Source of the DNA: Streptomyces humi
Lineage (GTDB): Bacteria > Actinomycetota > Actinomycetes > Streptomycetales > Streptomycetaceae
Length of the DNA stretch: 64,000 nt
Assembly: GCF_001005085.2 (NCBI RefSeq)
Contig: NZ_LBMU02000053.1
Coordinates: forward strand, 17,907-81,906
Reading direction: 5' to 3'
Of this stretch, positions 42,805 through 51,119 are shown piece after piece (the first letter of the stretch is position 1; every line of letters begins with the position of its first letter). The notes beneath the pieces were generated by a model, which searched no databases, was not told the DNA's origin, and saw only the letters and a program-made list of their open reading frames with translations. Position numbers and translations under genes: made by a program.

Positions 42805-43857
42805 ATGCGCTATCGAGTCCTCGGCAGGACCGGCATCGAGGTCAGCACCCACTGCCTCGGCACGATGATGTTCGGGGCCATCGGCAACCCCGACCACGAG
42901 GACGGCGCCCGGATCGTCCACGCCGCCCTCGACGCCGGCGTCAACTTCGTGGACACCGCCGACATGTACTCGGCAGGCGAGTGCGAGGAGATCGTCGGCA
43001 AGGCGCTCAAGGGCCGGCGTGACGACGTGGTGCTCGCCACCAAGGTGCACTTTCCGCTGGGGGAGGGCCGCAACCGCAGTGGCAACTCGCGCCGCTGGAT
43101 CGTCAGGGCCGTCGAGGACAGTCTGCGGCGCCTCGACACGGACTGGATCGACCTCTACCAGGTGCACCGCCCCGACCACACCACCGACGTCGAGGAGACG
43201 CTGTCCGTCCTCAGCGACCTGGTGCGGGCGGGCAAGATCCGGGCGTTCGGCAGTTCCACGTTCCCGGCCGAGGACCTCGTGGAGGCGCACCATGTCGCGG
43301 AGCGGCGGGCGCTGATGCGGCTGCGCACGGAGCAGCCGCCGTACTCGATCCTGGCGCGTGGCGTAGAGCGGGCCGTGCTGCCCACCGCGCGGCGCCTGGG
43401 CATGGGTGTGCTGACCTGGTCGCCGCTGGCCTCGGGATTCCTCTCCGGTACCCATCGCGAGGGCCGGCCCGTGGACTTCGGCACCGGCCGCGCCAAGCTC
43501 ACCCCGCACCGCTTCGACCCCGAACTGCCGGGCAACGCGGCCAAGTACGCGGCCGTGGAGCGACTCGTCGCGCTCGCCGCGGAGACCGGCCGCACCCTCC
43601 CGGAGCTGGCCGTCGCCTTTCCGCTGGTGCACCCGGCCGTCACCTCGGTGATCATCGGGCCGCGCACCATGGACCAGCTCACCGCGCTGCTCAAGGGGGC
43701 GGACCTGGAACTGGACGACGCGGTGCTGGACCGCATCGACGAGATCGTGCCGCCCGGGACCGACCTGTACCGGGCCGACGGCGTCTGGCAGCCGCCGTCC
43801 CTCACCGAACCCGCCCGGCGCAGGCGCCCGGCCGGAGACCGATCGGCCGCGGACTGA
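42805..43857 (+). CDS. Aldo/keto reductase
   Basis: 350 residues of the AKR barrel. VSTHCLGTMMFG, then the tetrad Asp and Tyr in VNFVDTADMYSAGECEEIVG, Lys in VVLATKVHFPLG and His in DLYQVHRPDHTTDVEETLSV. The NADPH-binding C-terminal part is HPAVTSVIIGPRTMDQLTAL. ATG at 42805 directly begins MRYRVLGRTGIEV, the usual family start. A strong terminator follows at 43938. Substrate unknown. Confidence 0.9.
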   Translation: MRYRVLGRTGIEVSTHCLGTMMFGAIGNPDHEDGARIVHAALDAGVNFVDTADMYSAGECEEIVGKALKGRRDDVVLATKVHFPLGEGRNRSGNSRRWIVRAVEDSLRRLDTDWIDLYQVHRPDHTTDVEETLSVLSDLVRAGKIRAFGSSTFPAEDLVEAHHVAERRALMRLRTEQPPYSILARGVERAVLPTARRLGMGVLTWSPLASGFLSGTHREGRPVDFGTGRAKLTPHRFDPELPGNAAKYAAVERLVALAAETGRTLPELAVAFPLVHPAVTSVIIGPRTMDQLTALLKGADLELDDAVLDRIDEIVPPGTDLYRADGVWQPPSLTEPARRRRPAGDRSAAD

Positions 43858-43937
43858 ACCGCCGGCCCGGGGCGCATGCGGCACCGCTCTGCCGCCGGTC
43901 TCCTCCGGCCCCTGGGCGGCCCGTCCCGGAGAACGGC

Positions 43938-43974
43938 GGCGGGCGGTACCCCACCGAGTGGGGTACCGCCCGCC
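43938..43974. terminator. Strong bidirectional terminator
   Basis: GGCGGGCGGTACCCCAC pairs over 17 bases with GTGGGGTACCGCCCGCC around a CGA loop, between the convergent aldo/keto reductase and MFS genes. Confidence 0.85.
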
Positions 43975-44012
43975 CTGGGTGCGGAAGAACCGGGGCCGTC
44001 GGTCCCGTGTCG

Positions 44013-45758
44013 TTACGCCGGGACCGTCTCGCCGGGCAGTGACAGGTCCAGGTCGACCGCCCGCTCGTCGCCCGCGTGCGTCGCCGACGACGCGTGCGGG
44101 CCGTGTCCGGCGGCCTTCGCGGCCAGCACGTACGCCCCCTCGGCCGGTACCGCGAGCGCGTACGTCCCGTCCGCGGCGGACAGCGTCGCGCCCGCCTGCC
44201 GGCCGCGCCGGTCGATCAGCGTCACCTTCGCACGGGCCACCGGCACCCCCTCGGCGTCGAGGACCCGGCCGCGGAAGCCCCGCAGGATCTCCTCGGCGTC
44301 GGCGAGCACGGCGGCGTCCTGCTCGCTGCTGGCCTGCGGCCGCGCGCCCAGGGCCGGCCGGTTCTGCCTGGGCAGGAACAGCGCGAGCAGCAGGCCCACC
44401 GCCACCGCGGCCGTCGCGATCAGGAAGGAGACCCGGAAGCCGTGCATGGTCGGGACGGCGACCCCGCCGACGTGGTTCGCCGTGTTGGCCAGCACCATGC
44501 CGATGACGGCGCTGGAGACGGACGTGCCGATGGACCGCATCAGCGTGTTCAGGCCGTTCGCCGCACCGGTCTCGGACGCCGGGACCGCGCCGACGATGAG
44601 CGCCGGCAGGGAGGAGTAGGCGAGGCCGATGCCGGCGCCGAGGACGACCGCGATGACCGCGCTCTGCCAGGGCGCGCTCATCAGGCCGAGGCCCGCGCCG
44701 TAGCCGATGCCGATGATCAGCATGCCGAGGATGAGGGTGAGCTTGGGGCCGTACCTGGCGGACAGCCGGGCGTAGACCGGGGCCGTGAACATCATCGTCA
44801 GGCCGAGCGGGGCGACCAGCAGGCCCGCGACGACCATCGACTGGCCCAGGCCGTACCCGGTGGCCTTCGGGAGCTGGAGCAGCTGCGGAAGGACCAGCGA
44901 GACGACGTAGAAGCTGACGCCGACCATGATCGAGGCGAGGTTGGTGAAGAGCACCGCCGGGCGGGCCGTGGTGCGCAGGTCGACCAGCGGGGCCTTGTGG
45001 CGCAGCTCGAAGACGCCCCACAGGAGCAGTACCGCGACCGACGCGCCGAACAGGCCGAGCGTGGTGCCCGAGGACCAGCCCCAGTCGCTGCCCTTGGTGA
45101 TGGGCAGCAGGAGCAGCACCAGACCGGCGGACAGGCCCAGCGCGCCCAGCACGTCGAACGAGCCCCGCGCGCGCATCGGGGACTCCGGTACGACCAGCAG
45201 CGTCAGGGCTATGGAGAGCACACCGAGGGCGGCGGCGCCGTAGAACAGGGCGTGCCAGTCCATGTGCTGCGCGACCAGCGCCGCGGCGGGCAGCGCGAGG
45301 CCGCCGCCGACGCCGATCGAGGAGCTCATCAGGGCCATCGCCGAGCCGAGCTTCTCGCGGGGCAGCATGTCGCGCATCAGGCCGATGCCCAGCGGGATCG
45401 CGCCCATGGCGAAGCCCTGGAGGGTACGGCCGGCGATCATCGTGAGCAGGTCGCTGGTGAGGGCGCTGACCAGCGCGCCCACCACCATCACGGCGAGGCT
45501 GAGGATCAGCATCCGGCGCTTGCCGTAGAGGTCGCCGAGGCGGCCCATGATCGGAGTGGCCACGGCGCCCGACAGCAGCGTCGAGGTGAGGACCCAGGTG
45601 GCGTTGCTGGGCTCGGTGCCCAGCAGCTGTGGCAGATCCTTGATGACCGGGACGAGCAGGGTCTGCATCACCGCGACCACGATGCCCGCGAAGGCGAGGA
45701 CCGGGACCACGGCCCCGCTCGCGCCCCGGGCGGGCTGGTCGGTCGTCGTGTGCGTCAT
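44013..45758 (-). CDS. DHA2-family MFS exporter with C-terminal carboxypeptidase-regulatory-like domain
   Basis: 581 residues. Residues about 15-470 are a 14-helix DHA2 pump: MGRLGDLYGKRRMLILSLAV (motif A), GIGLMRDMLPREKLGSAMAL, and GAASEQD-like charged end. Then EEILRGFRGRVLDAEGVPVA, RAKVTLIDRRGRQAGATLSA and ADGTYALAVPAEGAYVLAAK form a beta-sandwich of the CarboxypepD_reg type, normally extracellular or in TonB receptors; here it would face the cytoplasm if the pump has 14 helices. ATG at 45758; an upstream start at 45812 runs into the divergent promoter. Confidence 0.85.
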   Translation of the reverse strand: MTHTTTDQPARGASGAVVPVLAFAGIVVAVMQTLLVPVIKDLPQLLGTEPSNATWVLTSTLLSGAVATPIMGRLGDLYGKRRMLILSLAVMVVGALVSALTSDLLTMIAGRTLQGFAMGAIPLGIGLMRDMLPREKLGSAMALMSSSIGVGGGLALPAAALVAQHMDWHALFYGAAALGVLSIALTLLVVPESPMRARGSFDVLGALGLSAGLVLLLLPITKGSDWGWSSGTTLGLFGASVAVLLLWGVFELRHKAPLVDLRTTARPAVLFTNLASIMVGVSFYVVSLVLPQLLQLPKATGYGLGQSMVVAGLLVAPLGLTMMFTAPVYARLSARYGPKLTLILGMLIIGIGYGAGLGLMSAPWQSAVIAVVLGAGIGLAYSSLPALIVGAVPASETGAANGLNTLMRSIGTSVSSAVIGMVLANTANHVGGVAVPTMHGFRVSFLIATAAVAVGLLLALFLPRQNRPALGARPQASSEQDAAVLADAEEILRGFRGRVLDAEGVPVARAKVTLIDRRGRQAGATLSAADGTYALAVPAEGAYVLAAKAAGHGPHASSATHAGDERAVDLDLSLPGETVPA

Positions 45759-45861
45759 TGAGTGAGGCCTCCCGATTGGTAAGTACCGGCTAAACCTCGT
45801 ATGCACAGGCAACTATTCCGTTGCTTCGAGCTGCTAACGAATCCTTGACCCTCCCATGGGT

Positions 45862-45880
45862 TTCTGACCTGGCGTCAGGG
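45862..45880. promoter_or_regulatory. CTGAC-N5-GTCAG operator upstream of the SCP-x-type thiolase
   Basis: TTCTGACCTGGCGTCAGGG: perfect CTGAC/GTCAG arms with a five-base spacer, 40 bases upstream of the thiolase start and 14 bases from the KstR-like box. Confidence 0.6.
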
Positions 45881-45893
45881 TCTGGTCTGTTGG

Positions 45894-45907
45894 TGGAACG
45901 TGTTCTA
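45894..45907. promoter_or_regulatory. KstR-like operator upstream of the SCP-x-type thiolase
   Basis: TGGAACGTGTTCTA is an exact match to TnnAACnnGTTnnA, ending 12 bases before the proposed start codon. Confidence 0.65.
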
Positions 45908-45919
45908 ATCTCCCGCGTC

Positions 45920-47149
45920 ATGAGTGCCGTGAGCGCCATGAAGGCGTATGTCGCCGGGGTCGGGATGACCAAGTTCGAGAAGCCCGAGACCCGGGACTGG
46001 CAGTACTGGGACATGGTCCGGGAGGCGGCGGGCTCCGCCCTCGCCGACGCGGGGATCTCGTACGACGATGTGGAACAGGTTCCGATCGGCTACTGCTTCC
46101 AGCCCTCCACGGCCGGCCAGCGCGCCGTCTACGAGCTGGGTCTCACCGGGATCCCCGTCTACAACGTCAACAACAACTGCGCCACCGGCGCCACCGCCCT
46201 GATGCTGGCCCGGCAGCTGGTCGAGGGTGGTGCCGCCGACTGCGTCCTCGCCGTCGGCTTCGAGAAGATGAAGAAGGGCTCGCTCGGCGGCGGCGCCGAC
46301 GGGGGCGACTTCTCGGCCTCACCCGTCGCCCGGCACTACGGGATCATGGCCGCCCGGCACGGCTTCGAGATGACCCCGCCCACCGCGCAGATCTTCGGCG
46401 ACGCGGCCCGCGAGCACATGGAGCGCTACGGCACCACCGAGGCGCAGCTCGCCGCGGTGGCCGCCAAGAACCACCGGCACTCGGCGGACAACCCCTACGC
46501 CCAGTTCCAGGACGTCCACGACGTCGCCGGCGTCCTTGCCGCCCCCACCGTCCACCGCCCGCTCACCAGACTCCAGTGCTCGCCCACCTCCGACGGCGCG
46601 GCGGCGGCGGTCGTCGTCTCCGAGCGGTTCGCCGAGCGCCGCGGGCTCACCGGCGCGGTCGAGATCGTCGCGCAGGCCATGACCACGGACACCGGTGAGT
46701 CCTTCGCGTCGGGCTCGTGCATCGACGTCGTCGGGCAGCCGATGTCCCGGGCGGCGGCCCGCCGGGTGTACGACCGCTCCGGCCTCGGCATCGAGGACGT
46801 GGACGTCGTCGAACTGCACGACTGCTTCTCGGTCAACGAGCTGCTCACCTACGAGGCGCTGGGCATGTGCGCGGCCGGCGAGTCGGGCAAGCTGGTCGAG
46901 TCCGGCGCCACCACGTACGGCGGGCGCTGGGTGGTGAACCCCTCCGGAGGGCTCATCTCCAAGGGGCATCCGCTCGGCGCGACCGGGCTCGCGCAGACCG
47001 CCGAACTGGTCTGGCAGCTGCGCGGCACGGCGGGGGACCGGCAGGTCGAGGGGGCCAGGGTGGGGCTCGCCCACAACATCGGACTGGGCGGCGCGGCGGT
47101 CGTCACCCTGCTTCGGGCGACGACCCCGGCCTTAGGGCCCAGGGCCTAG
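45920..47149 (+). CDS. SCP-x/lipid-transfer-protein type thiolase
   Basis: 409 residues. AYVAGVGMTKFEKPETRDWQ opens the lipid-transfer-protein branch of thiolases. The nucleophile is in NVNNNCATGATALMLARQLV near residue 92; the His is in PSGGLISKGHPLGATGLAQT near 355; DVVELHDCFSVNELLTYEAL lies between. Cys and His are both present, so it should be catalytic, unlike Ltp2-type retro-aldolases. ATG at 45920 has no ribosome site and may be leaderless; ATG at 45938 (MKAYVAGVG) is an equal alternative. Both operators lie upstream. Probably cleaves a branched or sterol side-chain 3-oxoacyl-CoA. Confidence 0.85.
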   Translation: MSAVSAMKAYVAGVGMTKFEKPETRDWQYWDMVREAAGSALADAGISYDDVEQVPIGYCFQPSTAGQRAVYELGLTGIPVYNVNNNCATGATALMLARQLVEGGAADCVLAVGFEKMKKGSLGGGADGGDFSASPVARHYGIMAARHGFEMTPPTAQIFGDAAREHMERYGTTEAQLAAVAAKNHRHSADNPYAQFQDVHDVAGVLAAPTVHRPLTRLQCSPTSDGAAAAVVVSERFAERRGLTGAVEIVAQAMTTDTGESFASGSCIDVVGQPMSRAAARRVYDRSGLGIEDVDVVELHDCFSVNELLTYEALGMCAAGESGKLVESGATTYGGRWVVNPSGGLISKGHPLGATGLAQTAELVWQLRGTAGDRQVEGARVGLAHNIGLGGAAVVTLLRATTPALGPRA

Positions 47150-47198
47150 GACGGGTGGGCCGAAAAGCCGATGCAAGGACCGTAACCGGCTTGAGAGC

Positions 47199-48629
47199 AT
47201 GACAGCCATGCTGGAGACCGCGGGCACCTCGCACATATCCCGCCGCACGGCGGCCCCCACCTGGCTGGTGGTGGCGCTGGCGTGCGCCGGGCAGTTCCTG
47301 GTCGTGCTCGACGTGTCCGTGGTGAACGTGGCGCTCCCGTCGATGAGGGACGGCCTGGGGCTGGGCGCCACGGGCCTTCAGTGGGTGGTCAACGCGTACG
47401 CCATCGCCTTCGCCGGGTTCATGCTGCTCGGCGGACGGGCCGGTGACCTCTACGGCCGCAAGCGGATGTTCCTGGTCGGGCTCGGCCTGTTCACGCTGGC
47501 CTCGCTCGGCGGCGGGCTCGCCCAGGACGGCTGGCAGCTGCTGCTGGCCCGGGCCGTGCAGGGGCTGGGCGCGGCCGTCCTGGCGCCCTCGACCCTGACC
47601 CTGCTGACGGCGGCCGTGCCGGAAGGCCCGGCCCGGGCGCGGGCGATCGCCACCTGGACGGCGGTCGGGGCCGGCGGCGGCGCGGCCGGCGGACTGGTCG
47701 GCGGGGTGCTCGTGGAGGTGCTCTCCTGGCGCTGGGTCCTGCTGATCAACGTGCCGGTGGGCGCGCTGGTCCTCGCCGGTTCCGTGCGGTGGCTGACGGA
47801 GAGCCGGGCCGGGGACGGCCGGCGGCTCGACCTGCCCGGCGCGCTGCTGGTCACAGCGGGCCTCGGGACCCTGGCGTACGGCATCTCGCAGACCGAGGCC
47901 GAGGGGTGGGCGGCGGCGGGCACCCTGGTCCCGCTGGCCGCCGGGCTCGCGCTGATCGGGCTGTTCCTCGCCGTGGAGGCGCGTACGGCGGCCCCGTTGA
48001 TGCCGCTCGGACTGCTCGGCAGGCGGTCGGTCGCGTCGGCCAACGGGGCCATGCTGGTCTCCGGTTCGGCGATGTTCTGCATGTGGTACTTCATGACGCT
48101 CTACGCCCAGAACGTCCTCGGCTACACCCCGCTGGAGGCGGGGCTCGCGCTCGTGCCCAGCTCGGTCGCGGTGCTCGTCGGTTCCAAGTCGGCGCCCCGG
48201 CTGATGCGGCGGTTCGGGACGCGGCCGGTGGCGGTGTCGGGCACGCTGGTCGCCGCGACCGGGTTCGCCTGGCAGTCGACGATGGGCCCGCACGGCGCCT
48301 ACGCGACGGCCATCATGTGCCCCGGCGTCCTGATGATGCTCGGCGCGGGCCTGGCCGCGACCCCGCTGGCCGCGCTGGCCACGTCCGGGGCGGCGCCCGC
48401 CGAGGCCGGGCTGCTGTCAGGGCTGATCAACACCTCGCGCACGATGGGCGGTTCGCTGGGGCTCGCGGTGATGTCGACGATCGCGGCGGCCCGGACCGGC
48501 ACCACCGGCGGGCCGGCCGCCCTGACGGAGGGCTACGCGGCGGCCTTCCGCACCAGCACCGGGCTGCTGCTGGCCGGAGCGGTCCTGATGCTGCTGTGGC
48601 TGCCCCACCGGAAGACCACGGCGGGCTAG
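47199..48629 (+). CDS. DHA2-family MFS exporter
   Basis: 476 residues, about 14 membrane helices. Motif D1-like QFLVVLDVSVVNVALPSMRD, motif A GGRAGDLYGRKRMFLVGLGL, motif C-type VGGVLVEVLSWRWVLLINVP. It is of ordinary EmrB/QacA length with no extra domain, unlike the two other DHA2 pumps here. ATG at 47199. Convergent with the response-regulator gene, 25 bases apart. It may be under that two-component system, but this is only proximity. Confidence 0.9.
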   Translation: MTAMLETAGTSHISRRTAAPTWLVVALACAGQFLVVLDVSVVNVALPSMRDGLGLGATGLQWVVNAYAIAFAGFMLLGGRAGDLYGRKRMFLVGLGLFTLASLGGGLAQDGWQLLLARAVQGLGAAVLAPSTLTLLTAAVPEGPARARAIATWTAVGAGGGAAGGLVGGVLVEVLSWRWVLLINVPVGALVLAGSVRWLTESRAGDGRRLDLPGALLVTAGLGTLAYGISQTEAEGWAAAGTLVPLAAGLALIGLFLAVEARTAAPLMPLGLLGRRSVASANGAMLVSGSAMFCMWYFMTLYAQNVLGYTPLEAGLALVPSSVAVLVGSKSAPRLMRRFGTRPVAVSGTLVAATGFAWQSTMGPHGAYATAIMCPGVLMMLGAGLAATPLAALATSGAAPAEAGLLSGLINTSRTMGGSLGLAVMSTIAAARTGTTGGPAALTEGYAAAFRTSTGLLLAGAVLMLLWLPHRKTTAG

Positions 48630-48654
48630 GGGGCGTCGGCCGGGGGCCGTCCGG

Positions 48655-49308
48655 TCACAGCCACCCCTGCTGCCGCGCCTCCCGTACCGCCTCCGCGCGG
48701 TTGCGGGTGCCGGTCTTGCCGATCGCGGCGGAGAGGTAGTTGCGCACCGTCGACTCCGACAGGTGCAGCTTCGCGGCGATGTCGGCGACGGTCGCGCCGT
48801 CCACCGACGCCTTGAGCACATCGCACTCGCGGGCCGTGAGCGGGTTCGGCCCGGCGCTCAGCGCGGCCGCGGCGAGCGCCGGGTCGACCACGGTCTCCCC
48901 GGTGAGCACCCGCCGGATCGCCCGCGCCAGGTCCTCCACCGGTCCGTCCTTGACGAGGAACCCGGCGGCCCCGGCCTCCATCGCCCGGCGCAGGTAACCG
49001 GGCCGCCCGAAGGTGGTCAGGATCAGCACCCGGCAGTCCGGCGCCTGCTCGCGCAGCTCCGCCGCCGCGTCCAGACCGCTGCGGACCGGCAGTTCGATGT
49101 CGAGGAGGGCCACGTCGGGCCGGTGCACCAGCGCCGCGTCCACGATCGCGTCACCCGTGGCGACCTGGGCGACGACCTCGATGTCCGGTTCCATGCCGAG
49201 CAGTAAGGCCAGCGCCCCGCGCATCATCCCCTGGTCCTCCGCGAGGAGCACCCTGACGGACTTGGCGGGCCGGTGGTCCCGGGGCGTCTCGTTCGCAGGC
49301 TCGTACAC
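48655..49308 (-). CDS. NarL/LuxR-type response regulator (DesR-like)
   Basis: 217 residues. Receiver domain: VRVLLAEDQGMMRGALALLL with the acidic pocket, phospho-Asp in RPDVALLDIELPVRSGLDAA near residue 70, Thr in VLILTTFGRPG and Lys in GFLVKDGPVEDL. C-terminal LuxR HTH: PLTARECDVLKASVDGATVA, then DIAAKLHLSESTVRNYLSAA. GTG at 49308. The likely partner is the histidine kinase at 51097-52446, which faces the same way but is separated by the opposite-strand arabinofuranosidase gene. Confidence 0.9.
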   Translation of the reverse strand: MYEPANETPRDHRPAKSVRVLLAEDQGMMRGALALLLGMEPDIEVVAQVATGDAIVDAALVHRPDVALLDIELPVRSGLDAAAELREQAPDCRVLILTTFGRPGYLRRAMEAGAAGFLVKDGPVEDLARAIRRVLTGETVVDPALAAAALSAGPNPLTARECDVLKASVDGATVADIAAKLHLSESTVRNYLSAAIGKTGTRNRAEAVREARQQGWL

Positions 49309-49480
49309 AGCCCAAGCCTAGCCTCGGAACCGGCAATTAAAGAGTAGTCATTGTTCCGTACCGCAGGTCTTGACGGCGCTTGACCGTGCTCAAACAATCG
49401 CCTCTGCAATTCCCTGAATGGTCGGCGAACGGTCGGCATTTCGACAGCTGAATAGGTTCGGTATTTCGATCGAACAGCGT

Positions 49481-49492
49481 TCGGTATACCGA
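49481..49492. promoter_or_regulatory. Palindrome in the arabinofuranosidase promoter region
   Basis: TCGGTATACCGA is a perfect 12-base palindrome, 46 bases upstream of the arabinofuranosidase start, and GTTCGGTAT occurs again at about 49456. The region 49330-49500 is comparatively A/T-rich. Possibly an operator for a sugar-responsive repressor. Confidence 0.4.
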
Positions 49493-49538
49493 CCAGGCAC
49501 CCGCACCGCCCTACGAGGAACCGAAGAAGAGGTGCATC

Positions 49539-51119
49539 GTGTTCTCAGTGTCCCAACGAGCCGCGCGCTCCGGTCCGCGGCGACTGAAGAGAGCCGTCCT
49601 GTCCGTGCTGGCGGCCTTCGCGACCGTCGCCGCGCTCGTCGTCGGGGCCGGCGCCCCCGAGGCCGCCGCCGCGAGTTCGCTGCCCTGTGACGTCTACGCC
49701 GCCGCCGGCACGCCGTGCGTGGCCGCGCACAGCATGGTCCGGGCGCTGTACTCGTCGTACAGCGGCTCGCTCTACCAGGTGCAGCGCGCCTCGGACAGCG
49801 CCACGGCCAACATCGGCCTGCTGTCCACCGGCGGGTACGCCAACGCGGCCGCGCAGGACTCCTTCTGCGCCGGTACCACCTGCATCATCACCAGGATCTA
49901 CGACCAGTCGAGCAAGCACAACGACCTCACCGTCGAGGGCGCGGGCGGGGCCGGCGCGGCCGACGTCGGCGCCCCGGCCGACGCCCTGCCGGTGACCGTG
50001 GGCGGCCACCAGGTCTACGGCCTGGAGATCTCGGCCGGCATGGGCTACCGGGACAACGCCACCTCGGGAGTCGCCACCAACGGCGGCGCCGAGGGGATGT
50101 ACATGGTCACCTCCGGCACCCATGTGAACGGCAGCTGCTGCTTCGACTACGGCAACGCCGAGACCAACAACAAGGACACCGGCAACGGCCACATGGACGC
50201 CATCAACTTCGGCACCGAGTGCTGGTTCTCACCCTGCTACGGCTCCGGCCCCTGGGTGCAGGCGGACCTGGAGAACGGGCTGTTCCAGTCCAATCTCGGC
50301 TACAGCACCAACTCGTCGAACACCGGCACCGGCGCGATACCGTTCGTCACCGCGTTGCTGAAGAACAACGGGCAGGACCATTTCGCACTGAAATGGGGAA
50401 ACGCCCAGTCGGGCGGCCTCACCACCACGTATTCCGGCAGTGAGCCCAGCACCAGCAGCGGTTACTCGCCGATGCACCAGGAGGGCGCGATCGTCCTCGG
50501 CACCGGCGGCGACAACAGCAACGGCTCCATCGGCTCGTTCTTCGAGGGCGTGATGACCTCCGGCATCCCGACCGACGCCGCCGACGACACCGTCCAGTCG
50601 AACATCGTCTCCGTCGGCTACGGCGGCGCGACCGGCTCCACCGGCACCCTGGGCGCCGCCTCGGAGATCTCCCTGAAGGCGACCACGTCCTGCTGCACCG
50701 CCGACTACGTCCGCCACCAGAACAACGCCGGGGTGCTGTCCGCCATCACCTCCAGCAGCTCCGTCCTCGACAAGAACGACGCCACCTGGATCGTCCGCCC
50801 GGGACTCGCCGACAGCTCGTGCGTGTCCTTCGAGTCCCGCAACTACCCCGGTGACTACCTCCGTCACTACAACTACAAGATCTACCGGCAGCCCATGGAC
50901 GGCACCACCACGTTCAGACAGGACGCCACGTTCTGCCCGACGACCGGGAAGAGCGGCACCGGCACGTCGTTCGCCTCGTACAACTACCCGACGAAATACC
51001 TGCGTCACTACAACTACAACCTCTACATAGCGAGCGACGGCGGCTCCAACGCCTGGGACACCGACACGTCCTGGAGCGACGACGTGAGCTGGGTCGTCAG
51101 CACGCCCTGGGCTCCGTAG
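49539..51119 (+). CDS. abfB: Secreted alpha-L-arabinofuranosidase, GH54 with CBM42
   Basis: 526 residues. Signal peptide about 1-45. The GH54 domain starts LPCDVYAAAGTPCVAAHSMV, RALYSSYSGSLYQVQRASDS, and shows the catalytic segments known from fungal AbfB: ADLENGLF (nucleophile Glu) and GGDNSNGSIGSFFEGVMTSG (acid/base Asp). The CBM42 beta-trefoil at about 385-526 has repeated YVRHQNN, DYLRHYNYKIY and KYLRHYNYNLYIA arabinose-binding motifs. It removes arabinose side chains from plant arabinoxylan or arabinan. GTG at 49539 follows GAAGAAGAGG. Its 3' end overlaps the kinase gene by 23 bases. Confidence 0.95.
   Translation: MFSVSQRAARSGPRRLKRAVLSVLAAFATVAALVVGAGAPEAAAASSLPCDVYAAAGTPCVAAHSMVRALYSSYSGSLYQVQRASDSATANIGLLSTGGYANAAAQDSFCAGTTCIITRIYDQSSKHNDLTVEGAGGAGAADVGAPADALPVTVGGHQVYGLEISAGMGYRDNATSGVATNGGAEGMYMVTSGTHVNGSCCFDYGNAETNNKDTGNGHMDAINFGTECWFSPCYGSGPWVQADLENGLFQSNLGYSTNSSNTGTGAIPFVTALLKNNGQDHFALKWGNAQSGGLTTTYSGSEPSTSSGYSPMHQEGAIVLGTGGDNSNGSIGSFFEGVMTSGIPTDAADDTVQSNIVSVGYGGATGSTGTLGAASEISLKATTSCCTADYVRHQNNAGVLSAITSSSSVLDKNDATWIVRPGLADSSCVSFESRNYPGDYLRHYNYKIYRQPMDGTTTFRQDATFCPTTGKSGTGTSFASYNYPTKYLRHYNYNLYIASDGGSNAWDTDTSWSDDVSWVVSTPWAP

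Noticed and set aside
42600..45021. An open frame of about 800 codons running minus across the aldo/keto reductase and part of the MFS gene
   Set aside because: Only its end (41932-42585) is a real methyltransferase; the rest is composition-driven and opposes or shifts recognised genes.
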